Shown here in pieces: positions 1-11,880 of a stretch of 64,000 nucleotides of DNA. The stretch spans positions 4,442,148-4,506,147 of the forward strand of contig OX442415.1 of assembly GCA_949361645.1 (NCBI GenBank), written 5' to 3'. Position 1 is the stretch's first letter; each line of letters starts with the position of its first letter. Both the position numbers and the translations under genes were made by a program. Source of the DNA: Spongilla lacustris. Lineage: Eukaryota; Porifera; Demospongiae; Spongillida; Spongillidae. The notes beneath the pieces are model-generated. The model was given only the letters and a program-made list of their open reading frames with translations. It had not been told where the DNA came from and searched no databases.

Positions 1-570
1 ATTTCGAACTAGCTGGTTTCTTGCATCAATGTCTCTGAGCTGATATTGCCGCGATCGTTCTACTTAGTTACTAGTATTTTCAAAACTTGCGATGGTGAAA
101 CGGAGGCTGCATGGCTGGTGGTGCGTAAACTTCATCTGTGGAGAATTCTACTCTATTGGCATCGGGTACGATGTGTACGTAGACCTCAGCGTGGCCACGC
201 TAACTTATAGTAGGTCAGGACAGGCCCATCTAGGTATGTGGTTAGGCCAAGCGATTTAGGCCTATGTAGGTAGTTGTGGTTGTGTGCTGAGTGCATCTGG
301 TGTGATGTGAGTAGCTGTGGATGCATGCTATACTGATCTGGTGTAATGTGGGTAGTTTTAGGAGGGTATCTGACCAGTGTGATGGGGTAGCTGTGGTTGT
401 GTGATGGGGGTAGCTGTGGTTGTGTGATGGGGGTAGCTATGGTTGTGTGCCTCATGAGGGCACTGGTGTGATGGGGGTAAGTGTGTTGTGTGCTGAGGGA
501 CATTTGGTGTTATGGTTTAGCTCTAGGAGGGTAACTGGTGTGACGTGTGTTTTTAGGTGGCTCAGTGAGC
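1..570. other. Gene-free sequence with a short tandem repeat
   Basis: No gene is seen. Roughly 380-450 holds about three copies of a 23-bp G/T-rich unit (GATGGGGGTAGCTGTGGTTG-like), and weaker variants extend from about 270 to 530. The open frame on the minus strand across 186-503 is a by-product of this repeat: it is rich in H, T, S and P and has no domain. Confidence 0.6.
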
Positions 571-574
571 AGAA

Positions 575-745
575 AACCTGAATAACCTAGGTATTCGGCT
601 GGCAAATTGTCAAAACCTATTCGGAAAAATCGATTTTCTTTTTTCAAGTATTCGGAAAAATTGATTTTCAGATCCAGAAAAACCTGAAAAATCGATTAGT
701 GTTTTAAAAGTATTCGGAAAAATCGATTTTCATTATTCAGGGGAG
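575..745. repeat. AT-rich repeat built on an ATCGAT palindrome
   Basis: Four or more copies of TATTCGGAAAAATCGATTTT or close variants lie head-to-tail, separated by short A/T-rich spacers. The core AAAATCGATTTT is self-complementary, so the block can fold. It resembles the internal part of a foldback-type element, but its ends cannot be placed. Confidence 0.55.
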
Positions 746-1929
746 GTTACACACCCTATGTGTAACCAATGTTTAATGCAGTAATACTCGAGGTGGTGGG
801 AAACGTGACCCCGAAAAGTGTACCCGAGGGCATTTTCCACATCAGAAACTATGTCCCGGTTCGACCTTTTCATGCAACAGGGAGTCATGAATAAAAAACC
901 ATTCCAAAAAAAGTATAAATTACAAATGGGTGAGCTTTCTGATTATATATTTTTCCAACCAAAAATAACATAGGAGGGAGTATTCAATATCCACAATGCC
1001 CCCAGATTTCCCCGCGTTTCTCGGGGATGCAGTGTTATTTTATTACTTCTGTCTTCGTTTAACCATAGAGGATTGGGAACCGTGCACGTGATCCATAGAC
1101 TTGCGCGACGACTCCGATGTTGATTGTGACAGTGTGTTTAGTTAACTTGCTTGTTGTACGTCAACTGTATTTTTGAAAGTAATGACCTTTTAATCATCAC
1201 CTGTGATAGAGTAGTGCGCTGCTATGTTCATGTAGGTAGTTCCAAAGCAGAAAGTTTATCATCTTTGATGCTCACGCATTACAACCCTAAAATTGCCCAT
1301 TTCCTGCAAAATCATGCCCAAGCTCAAGCACGTTTTCAAAGCACAGTTGGCAGGTCTGCTACGGGCTGATAAGAATTTGACATGCAATGCCATTCTGTGA
1401 GTTAGGAAAACAGAGACGCACACGTGTATACACGCAAAAATCAAATCTAAAAAGATTAACGCTCTCTTCGCAGCACACAGTAATTTGTGCGCATATCTGA
1501 TTATGTCTCTTAACTAGCTAAGTAGCTAAGATTCCGTTGAGCCAAACTAATGCTACATATGGGTACTGCCTGTGCCGGATTAAAGAATACTCTTGTGTTA
1601 TGTGAAGTGCCATTTAATACTATAAGGAAAGCCTCATGTCATACATATGTGAAGGGTCAGAGAGTATTCAAGCCTCCATGCGCATCCAGTAAAGTGATTA
1701 ATTGTGCATGCTGTTAAGCTAGGTATTCGCTTTGTAAATCTAATAAGGAGGTGCTTTCATTTATAATGTAGCGTGAGTTTCTAGCTGTGAGTGTTATTAA
1801 GGTTAAAAGTAGTCTCTACTAAAAAATACACCTGCAGGTTTTAATTAGATGATAGCAAAGGTTGCAGTTTTAAAGAAAAGTGGGTACAAGCCATATTTCT
1901 AGTTCCAGATCATAGTGTGTGCTGTTGCT
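746..1929. other. No gene or repeat recognised
   Basis: Open frames here are short (under 75 codons), have no recognisable domain and overlap each other on opposite strands. I see no tandem repeat and no convincing splice-bounded coding segment. Confidence 0.5.
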
Positions 1930-2311
1930 TGGACCCTTTGCATGAAAGATCGGAAGTACGATAACGTCACGTCCGGAGTAAAAACCACACCTTGGCAACG
2001 CTCGTAGTGATTCCTTTCCGCTCGGACAGTGACCCTTCGGCCGATCCAGTTCCTGGTCAAACAATGCTGGCAACAGTAAGCTTGACCGAGTCTGACATAC
2101 CCGGAGCCTTTTAAAATAGACGGCTTTAAAAAGGCTCGGGGTATATCAGAATCGGCCAAACTTACTGTTGGCAGCATAGTTTGACCAGGAACTGGATCGG
2201 CCGAAGGATCACTGGTCCGCGAACGTGACACAACGTCTCTAGGCAACCGCTGGGGTTTTTACTCCAGACGTGACGTTTATCGTGCTTCCGATCTTTCATG
2301 CAAAGGGTCCA
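1930..2311. mobile_element. Foldback MITE, 382 bp
   Basis: The first 24 bases (TGGACCCTTTGCATGAAAGA...) are the exact reverse complement of the last 24 (1930-1953 against 2288-2311). Most of the two arms (about 1930-2112 and 2130-2311) pair with a few mismatches around a short centre. There is no transposase, so this is a non-autonomous foldback element. No clear target-site duplication is visible: the flanks read CTGTTGCT and ATGTGTCA. The open frames over it are hairpin shadows. Confidence 0.8.
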
Positions 2312-2653
2312 ATGTGTCACCACCGATCTCTATTACATAAGACTTTATTAAAAGTTAATGGGGGTGCTTTTGTTTTAAAAAATCGCCAGCTAGTGTAACA
2401 AGTCACTGGACATGTTTTCAATGATTGGATTTAAGAGCAGTGTCACTGTATCCCATTGCGAGTCTGTTAGCTAGTTCCCGAAACAGGGTGTGGCTAAATT
2501 GGGATTAGATGAATTTTGAAGACAGCTGTTTTAGGTGAGGTGTGCTTGCATCATGTTCGGAGCCATTCTAGCTGTGTTAACCGATTAATTCCTGTAGATG
2601 CAAATAGGCGTCAAATAGGTGTTTACTGTTTCCAAGGTATTTTGGGTAAGGTG

Positions 2654-4930
2654 ACCACACAATTTGAAGTTCTTCATGAACATGGCTTCAGTGAGTGTTG
2701 TTAGATTATCCCTTCCTGCCACACCAATATTATGTTGCCACATATGAGATCAAATAACTCATTATCACAGTTGTTTAAATACCTCAACAGCATCCGGCCA
2801 CAATCATTAATTTACTGGAGAAGTATTAAAAGCACGCAAAGTAAATACCCAAACACCCCCACTCACCCCCTCCCCGCCTCCCCCCTCCCCGCCTCCCCCC
2901 TCCCCGCCTCCCCCTCCCCGCCTCCCCCCTCCCCGCCTCCCCCCTCCCCGCCTCCCCCTCCCCCCTCCCCCCTCCCCCCCTCCCCCCTCCCCCCCCTCCC
3001 CCCTCCCCCCTCCCCCCTCCCCCCTCCCCCCTCCCCCCTCCCCCTCCCCCTCCCCCTCCCCCCTCCCCCCTCCCCTATCCCCCCTCCCCCCTCCCCCCTC
3101 CCCCCTCCCCCCTCCCCCCTCCCCCCTCCCCCCTCCCCCCTCCCCCCTCCCCCCTCCCCCCTCCCCCCTCCCCCCTCCCCCCTCCCCCCTCCCCCCTCCC
3201 CCTCCCCCTCCCCCCTCCCCCCTCCCCCCTCCCCCCTCCCCCCTCCCCCCTCCCCCCTCCCCCCTCCCCCCTCCCCCCTCCCCCCTCCCCCCTCCCCCCT
3301 CCCCCCTCCCCCCTCCCCCCTCCCCCCTCCCCCCTCCCCCCTCCCCCCTCCCCCCTCCCCCCTCCCCCCTCCCCCCTCCCCCCTCCCCCCTCCCCCCTCC
3401 CCCCTCCCCCCTCCCCCCTCCCCCCTCCCCCCTCCCCCCTCCCCCCTCCCCCCTCCCCCCTCCCCCCTCCCCCCTCCCCCCTCCCCCTCCCCCCTCCCCC
3501 CTCCCCCCTCCCCCCTCCCCCCTCCCCCCTCCCCCCTCCCCCCTCCCCCCTCCCCCCCTCCCCCCTCCCCCCTCCCCCCTCCCCCCTCCCCCCTCCCCCC
3601 TCCCCCCTCCCCCCTCCCCCCTCCCCCCTCCCCCCTCCCCCCTCCCCCCTCCCCCCTCCCCCCTCCCCCCTCCCCCCTCCCCCCTCCCCCCTCCCCCCTC
3701 CCCCCTCCCCCCTCCCCCCTCCCCCCTCCCCCCTCCCCCCTCCCCCCTCCCCCCTCCCCCCTCCCCCCTCCCCCCTCCCCCCTCCCCCCCTCCCCCCTCC
3801 CCCCTCCCCCCTCCCCCCTCCCCCCTCCCCCCTCCCCCCTCCCCCCTCCCCCCTCCCCCCTCCCCCCTCCCCCCTCCCCCCTCCCCCCTCCCCCCTCCCC
3901 CCTCCCCCCTCCCCCCTCCCCCCTCCCCCCTCCCCCAAAAAAAAACAAACATACACATGCATGTTGGTCCACTATGGCCTGGAAACGTGCGCATTACCCG
4001 GTTCCCTTAAAATGGCAGTTACCTATGAACCTTGAATAAAAACATAAGAAGTTCAATTTAAAAATAAAGAGAGTAATACATATGCAAAAACAAACTATGA
4101 TATTGACCTAGCTAGCTACAAGGCTCAATCATAAATACACCTCTCAAAAATACGTCCACTTCAACAGCATGCATGCACAATCATTTTGTGTGCACATACA
4201 TTACTGGATGGTATGAAACTAATGGACACCCTCAGGAGAACCGATACTTAGCACATGCACTCTTTTAACCCAGTCTAATCTCAAGTTCCTACAGGTGAAA
4301 TTTGTAGCATTTTCAAGAGCACAAAGCTTTCTAGGCACACATTACACTTGAGTCTCTTAAAGCTAAGACTACTCTTAATACGTGTCAGGTACATCCAATC
4401 ATCTAAACCCTACATTCAGCTGTAATCAGTCTCCTAAGGCTGATACATAAGCAACAGCAATGTACATCATAAACTGGGAACTACATGTTGCTAACAGCAA
4501 GGCCCAAAACATGATGCTCACATTAAGATATACAACTTTATGAATTTTAATTAAAGCTCAAACTGTCTAACGGCGCTTATTGCGTGATATTATCTCAAAC
4601 ATACGTCAGCTGATACTCTAAAATGTAGCATTGGCCCCTAACATAAAAACATGACTCATTTAAATGCTAAAGCACATTATGATCTGGAAACTAGCTACAA
4701 CCCTACCCATGGTCAACATTAGACAGTTAAACACACACTCACATTAAAAAAAAAAAACCAGAGAGTCTATATGCAAAGGCCACATGTACAGTTAACCAAT
4801 TAATGCCTAAATAAAGTTTAATGGGTAAAGGTGATTTGATGTGGCCACAAAAAATTTGTGTGGCAGGAAGGGATAATCTAACAACACCCACTGAAGCCAT
4901 GTTCATGAAGAACTTCAAAATTGTGTGTAA
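2654..4930. mobile_element. Segment bounded by ~72-bp inverted repeats
   Basis: The sequence at 2654-2725 recurs in reverse complement at about 4857-4930 with only a few differences, for example ACTCACTGAAGCC against ACCCACTGAAGCC. The 2.2 kb between the arms holds the C-rich satellite and about 900 bp of gene-free DNA. This layout suggests a non-autonomous DNA transposon or an inverted duplication. No target-site duplication was found, so the mobile interpretation is an inference. Confidence 0.45.
2868..3936 (+). repeat. 1.07-kb satellite of 7-bp unit CCCCCCT
   Basis: After a few 11-12-bp units of the type CCCCGCCTCCC (2868-2960), the block settles into roughly 130 near-identical copies of TCCCCCC with occasional 6- or 8-base slips, ending in an A-rich stretch at 3937. 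The minus strand is (AGGGGGG)n and would form G-quadruplexes; the plus strand would form i-motifs. Because 7 and 3 are coprime, three units make a 7-codon period, which explains the long proline/serine and glycine/glutamate open frames on both strands. These are not genes. Confidence 0.95.
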
Positions 4931-5555
4931 GCCCTTTTCCCACGAATATCGATATCATGTGACATTCCTCATACTCGGACAATTTTTCTCGTACCCGGAC
5001 CTCGAGTTGACATACGTGTGCATTGTAGGTGGTATGACATTGCAGATAGATAGTGAAGTGTTCCAGACCCTTACTGCATTGATGCGAAGACAAACAACTC
5101 TAGTATGCTGTCATTCAGGGGCGGACTTACAAACAGTAACCGTGCATTCTAAATGTGGCGCTATTTCTGCCTTAATTAGCTCCATAGGATATAACCCACA
5201 TGTTGTATTTATGTATCAGTGAAAGAAACTGCTTCATGCAGACAAATTGGGGGATGCCCAGTCTTAAACACACAATGCACACTCACGATTGTAGGCCTAT
5301 TGGTTGCACCTTAGTATATGCTACATGCATGCATTCAAAGTAATCATCTTTAACATACAAGCATTCTGCAGCTGTACGGTTAAAATTATAAATGTGACTT
5401 GCCAGTATTTATTCAACACAACCCATACAGTGATTATAAGTAAATTTATCCCTGAATTCGAAATTAACATGCATGGTGACTCGAAGACTACATCCCTGGG
5501 ATGAATATATACATGTACTTCAGTTGGTGGTGTGCAGGTAAGGCTTGAAACCTTC
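3937..5555. other. No gene recognised
   Basis: Apart from the inverted-repeat arm near 4857-4930 I see nothing interpretable. The 133-codon plus-strand frame at 4821-5222 starts inside that arm and shows no domain, signal peptide or splice context. Confidence 0.5.
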
Positions 5556-5559
5556 TAGT

Positions 5560-5690
5560 TTAGAAAAAACCGGTTATTAAAATAACAAAAATCGGTCGGT
5601 TACGGTGATTGTTTAAAAAATAACCGGTCGGTTAAGGTTGTTCGTTTATAATAACCGGTAATTTCCGGTTAAAAAAATAATTATCAATTA
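5560..5690. repeat. AT-rich repeat of TAACCGGT palindromes
   Basis: Several copies of AACCGGTTA / TAACCGGTCGGTTA are spaced 25-40 bp apart. The leading string GCTTGAAACC also occurs before a similar cluster at 22.88-22.93 kb, so both are probably ends of one dispersed element family. Confidence 0.5.
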
Positions 5691-6083
5691 TTTAAACCAG
5701 CTGCAACGGAGAGTGCAGTCCAATCGGATTATATTGCAGTGGGTTTATTTATTACCCAATTAGCGGCTGATGTGAGATTAGCGACTAGCATATAAACGAT
5801 TTCACAACAAAATTCCTGGACAAATTTTGGTATAGGCTTTTCACTCAAATACCCGACCAAACGCGGTAGTAAACCCGACAGACTAGCACTTTGCCACATG
5901 GCAAGTAAGATGATATGGTCCACGGCGTACTAGTTCCTAATCTCGTCGCTGATATGATCTCGCCACGTACGACATGCTGTGCGCGCGTAGTCAGAATACA
6001 GGAGTTGTTGCTATAATTTGCAACAATATCAGTCTAAACAGCCTCTACAAATGTATTAATACTACACATGTACATCTGCTCCG
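5691..6083. other. No gene recognised
   Basis: Nothing supportable: one 64-codon minus-strand frame without features. Confidence 0.5.
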
Positions 6084-6850
6084 TTAGCGAGCTAAATACG
6101 CAGGATACACAGGGTTATATAAGTACAGTTCCAAATATTCGATAGGCACATCTTCATCGGCGAGGTTCTGGTCGGTGCAAATGTGGACTTCAAGGTTGCC
6201 AGTCACTGGAGCAGGGAACGTAGTGCAAGGTTTGAAGGATTGCAGCATGAACTTTCCAATCCACCGGGTCGTTACTATAAAGAATGCTGTTTGTGAAGGT
6301 GGTAGTAGGGTTCCCTGATTCACAGTAATAACACGAAGCTGGGAGGTCCTGAGCCACCTGCGCAAGGGCAAACATGAGGAGGACTGGACTCGCTCCATGA
6401 AACGGCGTAGGTAAAGATATGATTTTGCACGCTGCTGTTCAGATAACTGATGCTGATACCATCCACATAAGGATCGTTGATTGATCGGCTGAGGCCAATT
6501 ATTTCGCCAAATCCGTCCGGGGATGCGACCTGATATGCGCGGAATTTTCTGCACACTGTCTGGTAACTAGCTCCAGAAGTGGAAAATACGACACCGTTAC
6601 ATCCGCCCCCATCTGTAGTCTTGTCGCAAGCCGCTCTTGGATGAGTATACTTTTTCCACGCAGAAAAACACTGCTGTGTGGGATCAGGCATATCCAGGTA
6701 ACCAACTCTTTTCCAATTTATCCCGGGTGGTGGGGCGTTGCAGGGAAACTGAGCACCTGGTGACAGTGGTGAGGCATCACCATCGTCGAGCCAGCAGAGA
6801 ACTGAGAAGCCAAATTACAAGTAAAGCTGAGTAAAATACCACGATGATCC
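6084..6850 (-). pseudogene. Frameshifted secreted cysteine-rich protein relic
   Basis: Reading the minus strand from about 6850 down, a hydrophobic segment like a signal peptide (WIIVVFYSALLVIWLLSSLL) is followed in another frame by a cysteine-rich stretch (PTQQCFSAWKKY, ACDKTT, GCNGVVFST, YVDGISISY; about 6690-6350). It continues in a second frame (CYYCESGN, SNDP; about 6340-6260) and a third (VHICTDQN, EDVPIEYLELYLYN; about 6200-6085). The order of motifs matches, from memory, a family of secreted proteins common in sponges and cnidarians whose members carry CESG and an ED.PIE.IEIY-like end. At least two, probably three, frameshifts break it. Either it is a pseudogene or the assembly has indels here; introns cannot account for the shifts because no splice pairs sit at the breaks. 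Function is unknown. Confidence 0.55.
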
Positions 6851-8076
6851 ACTTGATGCAAAGAATGAATCTGCATAGAACAACTTATTGTTAGACCTTA
6901 TGAAAATTTACACTCTTCCTGATAAACATGCATGCTTCCGTGTGTTCTGTTATTGTAAGACCTTTGGCTCTATAAATTCCTGCGTTCATTGATATTTGTC
7001 ACACAAAAGAGAATTGCAAAATAACACTCACGTGCGCGTGACAACAAACCTCGCATATTTAATTTAGCATGGTTTTCTAAACAAAAGATGGGGTATGGTC
7101 GGCAACAATGCCCGCTGATCTGTATGCGCTTGCAACTATTTAAGAACCTTCGATGGCCATGGGTACTTAGATGAAAAACTGTAAGTGTGTATGATATATA
7201 AATACAGCCATTGAAAATTCAGTTTAGGTTTTGTCAAGCCTGTGATATGCGTATCACGGCAGACAATGCACAAGTGACATTCCCCAGTGTTTTAGTCCTT
7301 CACTTTGAGAGATCAAGACTGGCTAATTTGCAGAAAGCACAGAGTAGTGTTATATTACCAAGGTACACAAAAATGTAGTGCATATGTACAATAATTATGC
7401 AGGAACTTTGAAATATCTAATGCAAAAGCCACATGATGTTCTACTTATGAACTATAGTATGACGACACATGATGGTTGTATTCTTGTACGTCATAACCCT
7501 TTTACTTTCAGCTTCATCATGGAAAATATGCAAACAAGGGGCACTGTAAGGATGATAAAGTTATTATATGCTCTTTTACAATGCTCTTGTCCAGATTGTC
7601 TTGGGTGGATAAGATGGGAAAGGCCCATCCTCTTTATGATGTGGTGATGTTATGTCGCATGGACCGTCCTGACAACAGGCCCACATCCAATTGCAAGGAG
7701 CTCAATGGCATCATCACTGCACTCTTTACCCAGTATAAAAACAGCAGTATAAAATCGATAATAATTTTTAATGCTTATCTCCTTAGATTCGTTACCTCTC
7801 CTAAGGCGATGGGAAAATGACAGCAAGGAGGCACGTAGCACACTGTGCACATTTAAAATATGCAACGTTTAGCGCCATGCCAGCACCTGTAGAATCGTAG
7901 AAAAAGGTATAGTGCCATAACAGAATCGTGCTGGGATGAACTGGTAAAAAAATAGAAGGTATACAGTCCGTAACAGCAAGCAAATAATAAGAACAAAGAG
8001 CCGTGCCAGTGGCTTACAGACACATTGGAAGATGTAATAATTATGATGTCATAGGACGAAAACAAACACGCAGTAG
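6851..8076. other. No gene recognised
   Basis: Only short overlapping frames (60-89 codons) without domains or splice-site support. Confidence 0.5.
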
Positions 8077-8191
8077 CTAGTCTCGTACCCAGACCCACGC
8101 CACAGCAGCGGATGGATTACATCGCTGCTATAATATGTGGACGTAGCGCTGTTATACATCCGCTGATGTGGCATGGGTCTGGGTACGAGAA
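8077..8191. mobile_element. Small foldback MITE with CTCGTACCCAGACCC ends
   Basis: The left end CTAGTCTCGTACCCAGACCC (8077) pairs with the right end GGGTCTGGGTACGAGA (8175-8190). The arms continue as CAGCGGATG.ATTACA against TGTATAACAGCG... with small differences around a centre near 8133. The same terminus recurs at 55573 and, inverted, at 58670-58689, so the family is present more than once in this window. Confidence 0.75.
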
Positions 8192-8519
8192 TACACAGTT
8201 GCAGCAGTTTCAAATTCTTCGTTGGTTTACATGTAAGTGTATTAATAACCGTGTCGAGGAGTGTAGATGTATATGTACAATGATGCGCTCACGTGATGCA
8301 TTTCCAATCTTCTTACCTTAATATCTATGCTCAATGACATGTGAATAAATCGTACAATCGGTAAATTGTTTCTGCGTAAATATAAATAGTAAAATAAGCA
8401 GTGACGTTATTGACACGTTTCGAATTACATGTAGAACTATAATTACAAATAAATCAAAAACTTCTCTATCCAGAAAGTGATTGTGGAAGTCACTGAATCA
8501 TAGTATTGCGCGCGTAGCG

Positions 8520-8990
8520 AGGGGAAGGTGGGGTGGAGGGTTCACTCACTCACGAGAAAATCCACTGATTATTTTCATGCACAGTTTGGAGTGACAGCTG
8601 ACTTTTGCAAGTAGGCACCGGCTGAAAAACTTAACATAAGAGGGGGCATTCACTATTCCTTGTTAGGATGAAATTTGACAGTCAAAATCCCCTAAGACAT
8701 TTTTTTGGCAGAGTAGGATAATATTTGGCAGCCTAATTTTATCCTTCGATAGATTTTAGCAGCCAAATTTTATCCTAGGATAGATTTTAGCAGCCAAAAT
8801 TTATCCTAGGATAGATTTTAGTAGAAATTTTTTATCCCAGGGATAAATTTTTGCAGCAAAAAATTATCCTACATGTAAGATAAATTTTTGGTACGATAAT
8901 TTTTGCCATGACAGGAGCTTACATGTACAGCGCTCCCCCATACCCCTAGCTGAGAGTAGGCGGGCCCCTGCCCCGCCTCTGTGTATCATT
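8520..8990. repeat. TATCCTAGGATA-based repeat block
   Basis: From about 8640 to 8900 a 30-bp motif with the palindrome TATCCTAGGATAGATTTTAG is repeated four or five times, with reversed variants (ATCCCAGGGATAAATTTTTG). It looks like a foldback-type element and is similar in design, though not in sequence, to the GGTCCTAGGACC block at 18.5-18.8 kb. A C-run follows at 8994-9009. Confidence 0.6.
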
Positions 8991-9009
8991 TAACCCCCCC
9001 CCCCCCCCT

Positions 9010-10480
9010 CCCGAACACGTCTACTGAACACTTCTCATTGGATCATGGAAGGTAGTGGGTTTGATATATATGGTCCAATTGGCACACACCAACTGTACTA
9101 CCGTCTAGTGACTCTAGTACACCCGCCTTCTATAGCGTAATTTATAAAAGCAATTCATGAATTGAAGTGTTCAAGTACAGCTCGTACGCAACCGTACCTG
9201 TACACTTTGAATTTGGCTTACTAATGAACATAATTATGGTAATTGACACCAAAATAGCATTTTAGTACAACACGTACATGTAGGCGCTGCCTCTCATTTT
9301 ACAGGAGTTACGGAGCAGAAGGAGCATGTTCCAATGGAGCAGGGAATGGAGGGAGCTGGGGAGCTGACAGAAGAAGAGGTTTTTTTGTTTGCAGAAGATA
9401 CCACAAGGTATGAAAGTTGAACACTATTCAGAGTTATAATGATGGGTTTGCTAAAAATATATGCAACTCTGCATGATCGAACCGAGGCTGTGAAAGTATA
9501 CATACCCAATCCAAATGACCTGCATATTGATGCATGGGTGTACCCTTGAAATTGCATAAAACTTTCTACATCTGGAATCATGATACAAGCAGCAAGGTGT
9601 TTATTTGTTAATCAGAATTCAGTACCACAGTCTTAGCTGCCATATATGCAACTTCGCCAGCACAAAGGGTTGGACAGAGATTGTAGGCAGGTATGCATAA
9701 TATTGACTTATTGTGTTGGAAGCAGACATGTATGATGCTTTGGCATTACTAATGCTTCCAGCCCTTGGGGAAGTAGACTCCATGACATCACATTGATGCT
9801 CCTGGATCATCTTGGCTCGACACTTGCACATTGTCAAGGGACAGAATGAATAGTGAGGTACTTCACAAATGCAAATTATATTTTTCCTTTTCATCGTTAG
9901 CTAAACGATACCATGCTATCTTTCGCTCAGTTTACACAGCGATAAACGCTGTTGTATATATACGCTCATTTGCTACTGAATCATTAACAACTGAAACTCG
10001 TGTTCTCTCTTCTGTCTGTAATACAACTCTCCACTTCGTAGGTCGAACTGCTTTGAACTCAACCGAATTTGTCTCTTCATTGACGCCGAAGACTGCTTTG
10101 AACCACTTCCCAAGTTACTGTGGAATTTTCCATTTCTTATATTTAATCTTAAATTGTCAATTTCATTCACATAAATTTTTGAATTTTCTTTTATTATTTC
10201 ATGGTACTATCCAAATACTAGTATTTCACATAACAAAGATTATCTAATTTCTTCACAATATGGCTTAAGTGCTTGTTTCTATTATTGTAGCCTAAGCCAT
10301 TTTTCTACAGAGGCTTAACAACTACTTGAAATAATACTATATGTATTAACACACCTTCAAAACTTTACAACAATTGACATCTGATACATCCTGTTTGTTC
10401 AAAATGTGTTATAGAGCTAAGTAAAATGATTAAAGTTCATACAATAAAAAAACATAGTATATATATATACATACATGGAA
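9010..10480. other. No gene that can be supported
   Basis: A 138-codon plus-strand frame (9831-10247) is the longest here. It is rich in F, L, S and H, overlaps a 65-codon minus-strand frame, and shows no domain or signal peptide. I regard it as chance or decayed sequence. Confidence 0.45.
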
Positions 10481-10486
10481 TGTAGC

Positions 10487-10740
10487 CTACATAAACTCAA
10501 AATTTTCATAGATAGTCTTCAATCGTTCTACAATATGTTTGGCTAGCCTATTTGACTTAGATAATGTTAAATTCCCTAGAACTATACAATTTCTGTGTAC
10601 TATTGCATTCTGTTCCACTGACTTCCATGTACCACTGTATGTTCCTACCCACCACTCTATTGTCATAACATCTTCGATCATTAGAATTCTAGCAATTTGT
10701 GGCAATTCATGTTTAGACCTAAAGCCACAAATTGCCCTTT
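10487..10740 (-). pseudogene. Truncated coding remnant (EWWVGTYSGTW motif)
   Basis: The minus strand keeps an open frame that ends at 10487. It contains ELPQIARILMIEDVMTIEWW followed by VGTYSGTWK and a C-terminal stretch SKSNRLAKHIVERLKTIYE. The dense pattern of W, charged and aliphatic residues is typical of real protein and resembles, from memory, the end of uncharacterised invertebrate proteins of transposon type. The frame has no ATG: upstream it meets a stop at about 10739 and then the AT-rich satellite at 10.79 kb. The rest of the gene was probably lost at the boundary of the large palindrome. No function can be given. Confidence 0.35.
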
Positions 10741-10789
10741 TTCAACTTTAGCCACTTCTTTTCCCTATGAGAGAAATATTAGACATCAA

Positions 10790-11410
10790 TAAGGAAGTAA
10801 AATTCATATTGTACATTTAAATCTCCAGGCACAAATTTGAAATTTCAAAGACATAAGTATAGCATATATTGGAAAAAAAAAATCAAAGGCAATAGCAATG
10901 ATTTTGAAATTTCAAAGAATTGTAAGATCTAACTCTGTTTCAAATGGATGGTTTTGCAATTTCAAAATGATTAAAAATGATCACTTTTGAAATTTCAAAA
11001 TTACCTGATATGGATGCTTTGAAATTTCAAAATGATTCAAATAAGTGCTTTGAAATTTCAAGATCATTAGAAATGGGTGCTTTGAAATTTCAAGATAATT
11101 TGAAACCGGTGCTCTGAAATTTCAAGATGATTTGAAACTGGTGCTTTGAGATTTCAAGATAATTTGAAACCAGTGCTTTGAAATTTCAAGATAAATTGAC
11201 ACCCGTTCTTTGATATTTGAAACCAGGGTTGTATGATTTGAAACTGATGCTTTGAAATTTCAAGATCATTTGACACCGGTTTTTTTGATATTTGAAACCA
11301 GTGCTTTGAAATTTCAAGATAATTTGAAACCGGTGCTGTGAAATTTCAAGATCAATTGACACCGGTTCTATGAAATTTGAAACCGGTGCTTTGAAATTTC
11401 AACATTTTGT
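10790..11410. repeat. GAAATTTC palindromic satellite, left arm
   Basis: About 15 copies of a 35-40-bp unit of the form GTGCTTTGAAATTTCAAGAT plus AATTTGAAACCG. The central TTGAAATTTCAA is self-complementary. Units are diverged (70-90 per cent by eye), indicating an old array. It ends at the unique core that begins GTCCGTGTATATTTCGGCC. Confidence 0.85.
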
Positions 11411-11427
11411 GCCCTGATTATTTTAAA

Positions 11428-11880
11428 TGGGTCCGTGTATATTTCGGCCATTTCAAATTATCAATTATCAAATACATAAAACACGGTTATTTTGCATCGT
11501 AGTCTAATTATTCATTTTCATTCCGTCATAAATTTCATGCGTACCTGCGTGTTCTAAATATTGAACCATGCGCTAGCGTACAATAATATTGTAATTTTGA
11601 AATGTTCAATTTTTGGCAAAAATCATGCAATAGTGAGAGAAAATCATAAATGAACGGAGGATGAAGTAATGGATGTCTCAGAACCAGAACGTGCCACGAA
11701 TGCACTCACCACGCCCTCTTCACGTATACGCCTACTTTACTCTTGGCGGAGAAGATGTACCGTAAGTGCGCATGCACTGATCATGTAGTAGACAAGTGTA
11801 TTTAGTCAATGATCACTATGAGAACGTGCCATGACACACCCTCTTCACATTTGTAAGTACCGTATAACGACAACTCTCTT
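11428..11880. repeat. Unique core of palindrome, left arm
   Basis: This 450-bp stretch reappears in reverse complement at 17131-17578 with near identity, for example GCACGTTCTGGTTCTGAGAC and GGCGGAGAAGATGTACCG. The high identity compared with the diverged outer satellite suggests the two arms were homogenised or duplicated recently. No coding potential is seen. Confidence 0.8.

Noticed and set aside
2732..4039. 435-codon proline-rich frame (extensin-like) and glycine/glutamate-rich frames on the other strand
   Set aside because: Entirely explained by the 7-bp satellite; open in all frames because the unit has no stop codon.
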